Of a stretch of DNA of 64,000 nucleotides, positions 17,448 through 24,705 are shown in pieces. The notes under the pieces were generated by a model. The model was not told where the DNA came from. It made no database searches and saw only the letters and a program-made list of their open reading frames with translations. The position numbers and the translations under genes are program-made. How positions within the stretch are numbered: the first letter of the stretch is position 1; the number at the start of each line of letters is the position of its first letter. The DNA is from Phenylobacterium soli (GTDB lineage: Bacteria; Pseudomonadota; Alphaproteobacteria; Caulobacterales; Caulobacteraceae). The stretch spans positions 2,046,001 to 2,110,000 of the forward strand of contig NZ_QFYQ01000001.1 of NCBI RefSeq assembly GCF_003254475.1, in the 5' to 3' direction.

Positions 17448-17620
17448 AGGGTGAAGACGGTGACGCCGTCGCAGACGACGGCGACGCGCCGGAGTGTGCT
17501 TTCCTCGAGCAGCCGATGGGCCGTGCGGCGGGCCTCGACGTCCGAGGCGAGCGGGGTGCTCACGACGCCGCGATGCTCGCCGCCCTGGTCGAACAGGTGA
17601 AAGGCGTAGGACCTCTGCAT
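17435..17620 (-). CDS. Small hypothetical protein
   Basis: A 61-residue protein beginning MQRSYAFHLFDQGGEHRG. It overlaps the 3' end of the convergent kinase gene by 13 bp. The short sequence has an alternating strand-helix pattern (VEARRTAHRLLEE, then VAVVCDGVTVFTLQR) typical of small conserved alphaproteobacterial proteins, but I cannot name a family. A longer in-frame ATG exists at 17710; the shorter start is preferred because the extension is not protein-like. Confidence 0.5.
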   Translation of the reverse strand: MQRSYAFHLFDQGGEHRGVVSTPLASDVEARRTAHRLLEESTLRRVAVVCDGVTVFTLQRS

Positions 17621-17796
17621 GGCCGCTCGGTTGAATTCGGCCCATTTTGGGCCGCCCTGGCCCAACGCCAGGCGAGCGGGTTCGGTTTCAACCGCGTGAC
17701 AAGCTTGCACACCTGCCCTCGCGTCATTCTTGTTCCGTTCGCCGGCTTGCCTAAAGTGCCCCCGATTTTGAGCGGATTATTTTCGGAGGATTGGTC

Positions 17797-19005
17797 ATGG
17801 CGGATTTCGGAGCGGACACGGAGCTCGAGGCGTTCCGGGCCGAGGCGGCCGCCTGGCTGAAGCAGAACTTCCCGTCTTCGCTGAAGGGCAAGGCCTATCT
17901 GGCCCAGGGCGAAGGCGTGGGCCCGAGCGACCCCGACTACCAGGCCTGGAAGAAGGCCATGGGCGAGAAGGGCTGGGGCACGCCGACCTGGCCGAAGGAG
18001 TATGGCGGGGGCGGGCTCACCGTGCCGCAGTCGCGCATCCTGCAGCAAGAGATGACGAAGGCCGGCGCCTTCAACCCGCTGACCTTCGGCATGGGCGTGA
18101 CGATGATCGGGCCGACGATCCTCGATTACGGCACCGAGGAGCAGAAGAAGAAGCACATTCCGCCGATCGTGAGGGGTGAGGTGCGCTGGTGCGTCGGCTA
18201 CTCGGAACCCAACGCCGGCTCTGACCTAGCCAGCCTGCAGACCAAGTGCGAGGACAAGGGCGACCACTGGCTGATCAACGGCTCCAAGATCTGGACCTCG
18301 GGCGCCCAGTGGTCCGACTGGTGCGGCTGCCTGGTGCGGACCGATCCGACGGCCAAGAAGCACGAGGGCATCAGCTTCATCCTGCTCGACATGCACCAGA
18401 AGGGCGTCGAGACGCGGCCGATCCCGCTGATCGCCGGCGACAGCCCGTTCTGCGAGACCTTCTTCACCGACGCCACCGCGCCGAAGGAAGCGCTGCTCGG
18501 CCGCCTCAACGAGGGCTGGACGGTGGGCAAGCGCCTGCTGCAGCACGAGCGCGCCAGCCAGACCGGCGCCGGCTTCGGCGGCAAGCAGGTTCCGCTGCAC
18601 GAGATGGCCAAGAAGTACGTGGAGCTGGACGAGAAGGGCCGTATCGCCGATCCGGACCTGCGCACCCGCGTCATCCGCCACCAGATGGACAGCCGCGTCC
18701 ACAACCTGACCCTGGCCCGCGCCGCGGCCGAGGCGAAGAACTCCAACTCGCCCGGCAACGCCGCCTCAGTGCTCAAGAACTCGGCCACCGGCGTCGCCCA
18801 GACGCGCGCGGAGCTGACGCTGGAGATCATGGGGCATCAGGGCCTGGGATGGGGCGGCGCCTCGTTCGACAAGGACGAGATCGAGGCGGTGCGCAGCTGG
18901 CTCTTCGGCAAGGCGATGTCGATCTACGGCGGCTCGGCCGAGGTCCAGAACAACATCATCTCCAAGCGCATTCTGGGTCTGCCGGACACCACCCAGTCGA
19001 CCTGA
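17797..19005 (+). CDS. Acyl-CoA dehydrogenase (FadE-like)
   Basis: A 402-residue FAD-dependent acyl-CoA dehydrogenase. The N-terminal helices contain FRAEAAAWLKQNFPS and WPKEYGGGGLTVPQS, the central domain has the RWCVGYSEPNAGSDLASLQT loop that contacts substrate and FAD, and the C-terminal domain has ELTLEIMGHQGLGWGGAS and the GSAEVQNNIISKRILGLP end typical of the family, where the QxxI region binds FAD. GGAGGA just upstream supports ATG 17797. It is a monocistronic gene closed by a strong terminator. It differs greatly from the 7.5-kb paralogue, so the two act on different acyl-CoAs. Confidence 0.93.
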   Translation: MADFGADTELEAFRAEAAAWLKQNFPSSLKGKAYLAQGEGVGPSDPDYQAWKKAMGEKGWGTPTWPKEYGGGGLTVPQSRILQQEMTKAGAFNPLTFGMGVTMIGPTILDYGTEEQKKKHIPPIVRGEVRWCVGYSEPNAGSDLASLQTKCEDKGDHWLINGSKIWTSGAQWSDWCGCLVRTDPTAKKHEGISFILLDMHQKGVETRPIPLIAGDSPFCETFFTDATAPKEALLGRLNEGWTVGKRLLQHERASQTGAGFGGKQVPLHEMAKKYVELDEKGRIADPDLRTRVIRHQMDSRVHNLTLARAAAEAKNSNSPGNAASVLKNSATGVAQTRAELTLEIMGHQGLGWGGASFDKDEIEAVRSWLFGKAMSIYGGSAEVQNNIISKRILGLPDTTQST

Positions 19006-19045
19006 TCGGGCCCTCGGTCCGGCCCGGTTCTCGGGCCCGCATAAG

Positions 19046-19081
19046 AAAAGCCCCCGACCTGGAGAGGTATCGGGGGCTTTT
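19046..19081. terminator. Bidirectional intrinsic terminator
   Basis: A perfect 12-bp stem (19046-19057 with 19070-19081) starts with AAAAG and ends with CTTTT around a 12-base loop, so it has a T tract in both directions. It closes the acyl-CoA dehydrogenase gene and separates core genes from the virion module. Confidence 0.85.
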
Positions 19082-19134
19082 GGACGTCCTGACGGTGGGC
19101 CGTTTCGGGGGGCTCGTGCGGACCGCCGTCATTT

Positions 19135-19181
19135 GCTGAACGCCGTTCAGCCCAGCTCGTTCCGTGCAGCTTCCGCGGAAG
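19135..19181 (+). promoter_or_regulatory. Two dyads upstream of the terminase genes
   Basis: A 17-bp perfect dyad, GCTGAAC-N3-GTTCAGC (19135-19151), and a 12-bp palindrome, CTTCCGCGGAAG (19170-19181), lie 40-86 bp upstream of the small terminase gene. Neither is a LexA box. They are candidate operators for a separate regulator of the packaging genes. Confidence 0.45.
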
Positions 19182-19220
19182 AGCATTTCCTCTCGCCGAT
19201 TGTTTCAAAAGGAAATTCCC

Positions 19221-19514
19221 ATGCCCGTCCCAGGACGCGGCGGGCGCGATTGCACGCCTGCCGCGAAGCTACGCAAAAGAGCGCAGAGTCTTTCCGGCGC
19301 GGCCCTCACCACCCTGGCAGAGCTGATGAAGGCGGCGGAGACGCCGGCCCCGATCCGGCTCGCGGCCGCCCGCGAGGTGCTCGACCGGGGCCATGGCCGC
19401 CCGCGACTGGGCGGCGAGACGGACGGCGCGCCGGAAGGCCTGACCGTCATCGTCAAGCGCTATGGCGACATCACCGAGGAGGAGAAGGCGCGCGCGGAGG
19501 AGGGTGAGCCTTGA
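19221..19514 (+). CDS. Putative terminase small subunit
   Basis: A 97-residue protein directly before, and overlapping (TTGA) with, the large terminase gene, the usual place of the DNA-recognition subunit of a packaging terminase. The sequence is a run of helices (AAKLRKRAQSLSGAALTTLAEL and TPAPIRLAAAREVLDRGHGRP), and the RLAAAREVLDRGHG type of segment is seen in small helical phage proteins that act on repeated or dispersed substrates. ATG 19221 is chosen because AAAGGAAA lies 6 bases upstream; the upstream in-frame ATG at 19164 has no such site. Function rests on position and fold pattern. Confidence 0.65.
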   Translation: MPVPGRGGRDCTPAAKLRKRAQSLSGAALTTLAELMKAAETPAPIRLAAAREVLDRGHGRPRLGGETDGAPEGLTVIVKRYGDITEEEKARAEEGEP

Positions 19515-20860
19515 GCCGCGGCGGCGCGGCCCCACTGGCCATCGCCCCGTTCCGCTGGGACCCGCGCGACTACCAGAAGCCGCTGTGGCTCTACCTCGAA
19601 GGCGGCGGGCTGCGGGCCGACGTGGTCGCGCACCGGCGCTGGGGCAAGGACGAGGTGGCGCTGCATTGGGCGGCCACGGCCATGCTGCGCCGGCCCGGCA
19701 CCTACTGGCACCTGCTGCCGGAGGCGAGCCAGGGCCGCAAGGCGATCTGGGACGCGATCAATCCGCACACCGGCCGCAAGCGGATCGACGAGGCCTTTCC
19801 ACTGAAGACCCGCTCACGCACCCGCGACGCGGAGATGATGATCCACTTCCGCAACGGGGCGACCTGGCAGGTGGTGGGCTCCGACAACTACAACAGCCTG
19901 GTGGGCTCGCCCCCGGTCGGAGTGGTGTTCTCCGAGTGGGCCCTGGCCAAGCCCGACGCGTGGAGCTTCATCCGGCCTATCCTGGCCGAGAACGGCGGCT
20001 GGGCGCTCTTCCTGTGGACCCCACGCGGACGGGGGCACGCGACCCGGGCCTTCGAGGTCAGGGCTCGGGACCCGGAGTGGTTCACCTTGAAGTCGCCCGC
20101 GACCGAGACCGACGTCTTCGGCCCCGAGCAACTGGCGCGGGAGCGGGCCGAGCTGGCGGCGGAGATGGGGTCGGAAGAGGAGGGCGAGGCGCGCTTCGCG
20201 TCCGAGTACCTGGTGGACTTCGACGCCGCCGCGCCGGGCGCCTACTACGCCGGCCTGATCGGCGAGGCCGAGCGGGCGGGGCGGATCGGACGCGTGCCCT
20301 ACGATCCCGCGCTGAAGGTCGACACCGCCTGGGACCTCGGCATCGACGACCAGACGGCCATCTGGTTCTTCCAGCAGGCCGGACGGGAAGTGCGCGTCAT
20401 CGACTACTTCGAGACCCAGGGGGCGGGGCTGCAGGCGATCGCGCGCGAGGCGCTGGCAGCGAGGCCGTACGTCTATGGGACCCACCATCTGCCGCACGAC
20501 GTCCGGGTGCGCGAGCTGGGCGCGGCCGGGCGTTCGCGGCTCGAGACGCTGGAGGGGCTGGGCGTTCGTCCCGTCTTCGTGGGCGCGGCCATGGATCCGG
20601 AGGAGCGGATCAATGCGGCGCGGTTGATGATCCCGCTGTGCTGGTTCGACGCCGAAGCCTGCGGCGGCGGGCTGGAACGCCTGCGCGCCTATCGCAAGCG
20701 CTGGAACCGGGGGACGCGGAGCTACGGCGGCCCGCTGCACGATGACGCCAGCCACGCGGCCGACGCGTTTGGCGAGTTCGCGGCCAACCGGCGCGGCGGC
20801 CCGGCGACGCCCCATCGCGCGCGGCGGGTGGCGAACGAGCCGCTGGGCTGGATGGGCTAG
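19511..20860 (+). CDS. Phage terminase large subunit
   Basis: A 449-residue DNA-packaging motor of the TerL family. The ATPase domain has an atypical Walker A (HRRWGKDE, residues 41-48) and a Walker B-like strand ending in Glu/Trp (VGVVFSEW, residues 136-143). The C-terminal RNase H-like nuclease begins with the acidic DTAWDLGIDDQTAIW (Asp271) and has a later DDASHAADAF with two further acidic residues. Start is TTG, coupled to the small-subunit gene. No portal gene follows directly: it is 3.8 kb downstream, past unrelated cargo, which is not the usual order for terminase and portal in podoviruses. Confidence 0.9.
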   Translation: MSRGGAAPLAIAPFRWDPRDYQKPLWLYLEGGGLRADVVAHRRWGKDEVALHWAATAMLRRPGTYWHLLPEASQGRKAIWDAINPHTGRKRIDEAFPLKTRSRTRDAEMMIHFRNGATWQVVGSDNYNSLVGSPPVGVVFSEWALAKPDAWSFIRPILAENGGWALFLWTPRGRGHATRAFEVRARDPEWFTLKSPATETDVFGPEQLARERAELAAEMGSEEEGEARFASEYLVDFDAAAPGAYYAGLIGEAERAGRIGRVPYDPALKVDTAWDLGIDDQTAIWFFQQAGREVRVIDYFETQGAGLQAIAREALAARPYVYGTHHLPHDVRVRELGAAGRSRLETLEGLGVRPVFVGAAMDPEERINAARLMIPLCWFDAEACGGGLERLRAYRKRWNRGTRSYGGPLHDDASHAADAFGEFAANRRGGPATPHRARRVANEPLGWMG

Positions 20861-20994
20861 GCCTCGCCCTCCGGGCGCTTCTGACGGCGGCCGTCGCGCC
20901 ACAGCAGCACAGTGGCCGCGGCGAACACCACCAGACTGATGGCGACGGCGATCAGCAGGGGCTGGAGGATGGTATGAACGCTCTCGGAGCTCAT
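20857..20994 (-). CDS. 45-residue single-pass membrane peptide
   Basis: A short minus-strand frame encoding a peptide beginning MSSESVHTILQPLLIAVAI, with one hydrophobic helix (residues about 9-31) and a basic tail ending GRRQKRPEGEA. Its stop overlaps the stop of the terminase gene by three bases. No strong ribosome site is seen. The membrane helix followed by a charged tail is a coherent pattern unlikely to arise by chance in GC-rich antisense, so it is probably a real small gene of unknown role. Confidence 0.5.
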   Translation of the reverse strand: MSSESVHTILQPLLIAVAISLVVFAAATVLLWRDGRRQKRPEGEA

Positions 20995-21012
20995 GGGCCC
21001 TGAACGCACGAA

Positions 21013-21090
21013 GGGGCGCCGAGGCGCCCCATTGGGCCGAGGATCTCGCTCCTCGGCCGGCGGTCAGCCCCCGCTGGGGGCGTGGCTGAC
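21013..21090. other. Three tandem hairpins between terL and the response regulator
   Basis: Perfect stems lie at 21013-21020/21023-21030, 21035-21042/21051-21058 and 21063-21069/21084-21090. The region is convergent, so termination for both strands is the simple explanation, but there is no T tract and three stems in 78 bp is more structure than needed. The remaining 21091-21231 shows no gene or motif. Confidence 0.5.
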
Positions 21091-21231
21091 TGCGGCGGAT
21101 GTCCGGCTCTCACCGCTTACCGTGCCGGCCACTTCTCGAAACCGGCGTTTAACCCTGGGCGCGCATTGCCAAATGATGCAACCGGGCCGCGACCCACAAT
21201 GGGTCTGGAAGGGCGGGTGCGACGGTATGGC

Positions 21232-21732
21232 TCAGGAACGACGGGCGCCCGCCATGGCCGCCTGGCGGCGCTCGGGGCCGGCGAATTCGGCGGCTCTGCG
21301 GCGCCGGTCAGGCCCAACATAGGCGGTGGAGTCGATGAACGGGCGGCGGCGAGCCAGCACCGCCTCGATCTTCTGGCAGAGCCCAACGGTGGTCAGCGGC
21401 TTGACCAGGTATTCGTCGACGCCGGCGTCCCGTGCCTGGATGATCACCGGGCCCTCGGCCCGGCCGGTGACCATGATGATCGGAATGCGCCGGTTGGCAT
21501 TGCCCTCCGTGCGGCGCAGACGGCGCGCCAACTGGACGCCGGTCGCGCCCTCCATGTCGTAGTCGGTGAGCAGGATGTCGAAGACGGTGTAGCGCAGGAT
21601 ATCGAACGCCTCGGCGGCGTCGCGCGCCTCCTGGACCTGGCGGGCGCCGAGTCCATAGAGCAGGGATTTCAGGATCTCCCGCATGGGCTGGTGGTCGTCG
21701 ACCACGAGAAAGCGCGCGTCACGAAGTTGCAT
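21232..21732 (-). CDS. Single-domain response regulator (CheY-like)
   Basis: A 166-residue receiver-domain protein without an output domain. The acidic pocket (VVDDHQPM), phosphoacceptor Asp in LLTDYDMEG, conserved Thr in IIMVTGRAEG and Lys in DEYLVKPLT are all present. The Arg-rich C-terminal tail with YVGPDRRRR and FAGPERRQ repeats a short G-P-(D/E)-R-R motif seen in alphaproteobacterial CheY-like proteins. I prefer ATG 21732; the frame opens with TTG at 21750. It sits between terminase and portal genes and is most simply cargo or an old core gene into which the virion genes were distributed. Confidence 0.85.
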   Translation of the reverse strand: MQLRDARFLVVDDHQPMREILKSLLYGLGARQVQEARDAAEAFDILRYTVFDILLTDYDMEGATGVQLARRLRRTEGNANRRIPIIMVTGRAEGPVIIQARDAGVDEYLVKPLTTVGLCQKIEAVLARRRPFIDSTAYVGPDRRRRAAEFAGPERRQAAMAGARRS

Positions 21733-21831
21733 GAGAGCGGTATGGCTCAACGCCTATTAGTATTTTCCTAAGTGCGCGGCTGAGTTGCGAGCTCTTGCCA
21801 GTCCCCTGGCGTTCCATGGCATAGGTCGGCC

Positions 21832-22152
21832 ATGATGCGGCTCTTCGTCCTCGCCTCGGCCCTTGCCCTCGCGCTTGGCGGCTGCGCGAGCACGACCAGC
21901 GGGCCGTCCCGTCTCACAGGCCAGGAGCTCGACGCGGCGGTGGCGCTCTATGGGCCCTGGGCCGACCAGGTCGAGGTGAAGGGGCAGACGCGGTACATCT
22001 GGCGCCGCAGCCTGTTGACCAACGGCCAGTCGACCTACTGCGAGCTGAGGGTCGAGCTGGGCTTCCGGCGGACCATCCGCCGGGCCTATCTCGAAGGCTT
22101 CCCCGCCGCCTGCGAACTGTTCGCCGTGCGCTACGAGAGCCTGACCAAGTAG
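21832..22152 (+). CDS. Small lipoprotein
   Basis: A 106-residue predicted lipoprotein: a hydrophobic signal ends in the lipobox LGGC (Cys21), followed by a short Ser/Thr linker and a mature domain with GQTRYIWRRSLLTNGQSTYCELRVELG and a second Cys pair that may form a disulfide. No family is recognised. It is followed by a strong hairpin, so it is probably transcribed alone. Confidence 0.65.
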   Translation: MMRLFVLASALALALGGCASTTSGPSRLTGQELDAAVALYGPWADQVEVKGQTRYIWRRSLLTNGQSTYCELRVELGFRRTIRRAYLEGFPAACELFAVRYESLTK

Positions 22153-22165
22153 GCGAGGGGAGATT

Positions 22166-22202
22166 GCCCCGGCCCGGCATGCCTGCCGCGTCGGGCCGGG
22201 GC
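22166..22202 (+). terminator. Terminator-like hairpin after the lipoprotein gene
   Basis: An 11-bp perfect GC stem (22166-22176 with 22192-22202) with a 15-base loop begins 13 bp after the stop. There is no T tract, so termination may need Rho or be partial. Confidence 0.6.
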
Positions 22203-22362
22203 ATTACGGCTCCCAGACTTCACGCGACCAATCGGAAGCGTCGCCGCAGCATGAAAAAGCGCGACCGTGGCGGGGGTTCCGGCCGGTTGCAGATTCATCA
22301 TCCCGCGGGCGGCGCTCGGCGCTAAGATCGTGCGCTCCCCGACGCCGCGTTCCAGGCCCTGC

Positions 22363-22632
22363 ATGATCGACGACCAAACCCGCATCCTGGCGCTCGAGGC
22401 GAGGCTGGACGAGGCGCAGAAGATCCTGATGGCCCACGACCTGCTGCTGAGGGGGCTGCTGGCCCATCTGGCGGTGAGGGAGCCGGAGGCGTTCGGACAG
22501 CTCGCGCGGACGCTGACAGCTATGAAATTCTTCCGCGACGGCGGCGCGGGCGGCGAGTTGCCGCGCGAGGTGGCGCAGGAGATCCGGGAAATCCTGGGCG
22601 AGATCGGAAGCAGCCTCGAGCGCCGGGGCTAA
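22363..22632 (+). CDS. Small helical protein
   Basis: An 89-residue protein with a predicted coiled-coil N-terminal half (TRILALEARLDEAQKILMAH) and a second helix (EVAQEIREILGEIGSSLE). No family is recognised. ATG 22363 is the only start that avoids a long non-coding extension. It converges on the exported-protein gene 7 bp away. Confidence 0.55.
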   Translation: MIDDQTRILALEARLDEAQKILMAHDLLLRGLLAHLAVREPEAFGQLARTLTAMKFFRDGGAGGELPREVAQEIREILGEIGSSLERRG

Positions 22633-22639
22633 CGGCGGC

Positions 22640-23104
22640 TCACCAGTCGCAGCGCTGGTCGATCCAAAGGGTCATCGAGCCCACGTACTGGGCCTGATTG
22701 GTGCGGCTCATGCAGGCGGAGAACGCCTTGCGGAACAGGCTCCAGTTGCGATCCGCCTCGGTGAGCAGGGCGTAGGTCGTGGTCGCCGAGTCGGCCTCAG
22801 TGGCGCAGCTGTGCGCCTGGGCGATGACCAGGGGCGCCTGGGCGGGCAGGGCGCGGATCTCCCCGATCAGTTCGCCGCGCTGCTGATAGACCGCGGTGCG
22901 GACCTTGGCGGCGGCCATGGGCGCGCGGTGACCGGCGGCGGTGCAGCCGTCCGGAGCGAGCCCGCCGGTCCACAGCCTTTCGGCCGGGTTCCAGAACACC
23001 GCCGTGCGATAGGCGCTGGGCCCTTCGTAAGTCTCAGCCGCAGCCTGCGTCCCGGTCGCGAACAGCCCCAGGAGCGCAAGCGCGACGATGCGTGCGGCTT
23101 GCAT
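22640..23104 (-). CDS. Exported protein of unknown function
   Basis: A 154-residue protein with a clear signal peptide (MQAARIVALALLGLFATG, cleavage likely after TQAAA). The mature part has four Cys (CTAAGH, HSCAT, SACMS, QRCDW) suggesting two disulfides in the periplasm. No known family is recognised. It is transcribed toward the terminase side, against the virion genes, and shares the short intergenic region with the LexA promoter of the lysozyme gene. Confidence 0.6.
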   Translation of the reverse strand: MQAARIVALALLGLFATGTQAAAETYEGPSAYRTAVFWNPAERLWTGGLAPDGCTAAGHRAPMAAAKVRTAVYQQRGELIGEIRALPAQAPLVIAQAHSCATEADSATTTYALLTEADRNWSLFRKAFSACMSRTNQAQYVGSMTLWIDQRCDW

Positions 23105-23191
23105 TCCACTCCCCCCGCGCCGAGATCGCCGAAGCTTCGCTTTAGAGTCAATGAATTGTTAAGCCTGATTGGTTAACGGCGGCGGAGTGAT

Positions 23192-23242
23192 GTTCTTGAT
23201 TTGTTCTTGACGACCGCGCGCGAATTTGCGAGACTTTCGGCA
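23192..23242 (+). promoter_or_regulatory. LexA-controlled promoter of the endolysin gene
   Basis: LexA box GTTC-N7-GTTC at 23192-23206, -35 TTGACG at 23207-23212 directly joined to it, a 17-bp spacer with CGCGCGCG, -10 GAGACT at 23230-23235 and a probable start at A23242 in GCATC. Repressor bound here would cover the -35. Confidence 0.85.
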
Positions 23243-23349
23243 TCGTCGAAAGCTGCGTCCGTGGCGCGGCGATGCCCCCTTCCGACGATCCCCTTTCCAA
23301 TCCGACGGGCGCCGCCCGATCGGGCGCTTGTCATGCCGGGAGACGCGCG

Positions 23350-23913
23350 ATGGCCCCGAAGCCCTTCTCATCCATCGACGTCCCCGACGAAGTCTGGGAG
23401 GCGAACGCCAGAGCCTGGCGCGCGCGTCAGGACGCGGAGGCGGATGGCGGAGACGGCGGACTGGGCGACCTGCAACGCCTTCTGCAAAGCCCGCAGGAGG
23501 AGGGGCGTCGCAATGATGTCTACCTCGACAGCCGTGGCTTGCCGACGGTCGGCATCGGTCACCTGGTGAAGCCCGCGGACAATCTGCAGGTCGGGCAGCG
23601 GATCACCGATGCCCAGGTCGACGCTTTCTTCCGCCAGGACGGCGCGGAGGCCCTGAGGAGGGCGAAGGAACAGGCGGATGCGGCGGGCATAGACGATCCG
23701 GATTTCACCCGCCGCTTGGCGGCGGTGAACTTCCAACTCGGCGCAAAGAAATGGCCGGCGACCTTCCCCAAGACCTGGAGCCTGATCCAGTCCGGTGACT
23801 ATGCAGGCGCGGCGAAAGAGCTTTACAACTCCAAGTGGGCGAAACAGACGCAGCACCGGGTCGATGCCTTTCGCGACGCCTTGCTGCGGCTGCCGCCCAA
23901 GCACGCGCCCTAG
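23350..23913 (+). CDS. T4-type lysozyme (GH24 endolysin)
   Basis: A 187-residue muramidase with the T4 lysozyme catalytic triad in correct spacing: Glu51 (EEGRR), Asp60 (VYLD) and Thr66 (LPTVGIGH). The C-terminal lobe has FTRRLAAVNFQLGAKKWPATF, the usual phage-lysozyme end. There is no signal or SAR segment, so release to the cell wall needs a holin; candidate holins are encoded at 35.8-36.3 kb. ATG 23350 follows GGGAGAC at 7 bases; an earlier ATG at 23272 is less likely. It is the first gene after the LexA promoter, so lysis capacity would rise with DNA damage. Confidence 0.9.
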   Translation: MAPKPFSSIDVPDEVWEANARAWRARQDAEADGGDGGLGDLQRLLQSPQEEGRRNDVYLDSRGLPTVGIGHLVKPADNLQVGQRITDAQVDAFFRQDGAEALRRAKEQADAAGIDDPDFTRRLAAVNFQLGAKKWPATFPKTWSLIQSGDYAGAAKELYNSKWAKQTQHRVDAFRDALLRLPPKHAP

Positions 23914-23925
23914 GGGGGGGTGAGG

Positions 23926-24432
23926 ATGCGCAGAGCCTTGGCGATCACCGTGGCGGGCCTTGCCCTGCTCGGCGCGGCGAAGCCTCCATCCCAGGGATCG
24001 GGGGCACACACCTCGCCCTACAGCGCCATCTACTGCCTTGGCGGGCCGAACAACGATTTCCGCTACTTCGCCGCTAAGGAACAGCCCGACGGCCGTCTGC
24101 TGTTCGGGGTCTCGCACTGGTATCCGAGTGGCGCGGCCACAGGAACCTATGGCGTGGCCGATCGGGAGGGGGACCACTGGAAGTACGCCAGCCCCCCAGA
24201 CGAGTGGGATCCAAAGGATCTCTATCCGTGCACGGTCCGGATCTGGCTGCGGAGGGACGGCGTCCCCGATGTCGTGCCGGACAAGGTGGCGCGCTGCGTC
24301 GGCGGCTACGGACAGCCCATGGGGCGCGTGACCTTTCCGAAGCGGGCCTACTACCGACCCGTGACGCACGAGCTCGACGACGCCGAGGCGTTCGAGGCCG
24401 CCGACGTCTGCGGCGACTTCACCGGGCGTTGA
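23926..24432 (+). CDS. Exported protein downstream of the endolysin
   Basis: A 168-residue protein with a signal peptide (MRRALAITVAGLALLGAAKP). The mature domain has several aromatic-rich stretches (NDFRYFAAKEQPDG, FGVSHWYPSGAA) and four Cys. It is not recognised. It begins 12 bp after the lysozyme stop and very likely shares its SOS transcript. The stop codon touches the next LexA box, so this gene closes one LexA unit and the next begins immediately. Confidence 0.6.
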   Translation: MRRALAITVAGLALLGAAKPPSQGSGAHTSPYSAIYCLGGPNNDFRYFAAKEQPDGRLLFGVSHWYPSGAATGTYGVADREGDHWKYASPPDEWDPKDLYPCTVRIWLRRDGVPDVVPDKVARCVGGYGQPMGRVTFPKRAYYRPVTHELDDAEAFEAADVCGDFTGR

Positions 24433-24483
24433 GTTCTCATTTTGTTCTTGACGTGCGCGCGCGTTTTTGAGATGATCCTGGCA
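24433..24483 (+). promoter_or_regulatory. LexA-controlled promoter of the portal operon
   Basis: LexA box GTTC-N7-GTTC (24433-24447) overlapping the last codon of the preceding gene, -35 TTGACG (24448-24453), 17-bp spacer with a CGCGCGCG run, -10 GATGAT (24471-24476), probable start A24483 in GCATC. It is a close sequence relative of the promoters at 15.3 and 23.2 kb. Confidence 0.85.
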
Positions 24484-24563
24484 TCGCTGAGAACTGCGCC
24501 TTGAGCCCCTCGGCGGGGTGATCGGCGTAGGCTGATCGGCGTGTGGGGCGCGAGAGGGCGGGC

Positions 24564-24633
24564 TTTCTTCCGAAGCCTTCGGTCCAAAGCTTCCGTTCCA
24601 AGGCGTCCCTTCCAAAGCCTTCTTTCCAGAGCC
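24564..24633 (+). repeat. Five degenerate 14-bp tandem repeats in the portal mRNA leader
   Basis: Five consecutive units of 13-15 bp with the core TTCC(A/G)AAGCC run from 24564 to 24633 in the roughly 220-nt leader between the SOS promoter and the portal start. The function is unknown; a protein-binding or translation-control site is possible. Confidence 0.55.
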
Positions 24634-24705
24634 TTGGCGGCCACGGCCGCCGTCCGAACCCGACGGGCCTCGAGCCCGGACGGGCCTTAGCCATTGGGGC
24701 CTTCA

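Noticed and set aside
17729..17738. Adjacent GTTC and GTTC near the acyl-CoA dehydrogenase start
   Set aside because: The half-sites are one base apart, which does not form a LexA box.
19145..19162. Two GTTC half-sites before terS
   Set aside because: They are 10 bp apart instead of 7, and the first belongs to a different dyad.
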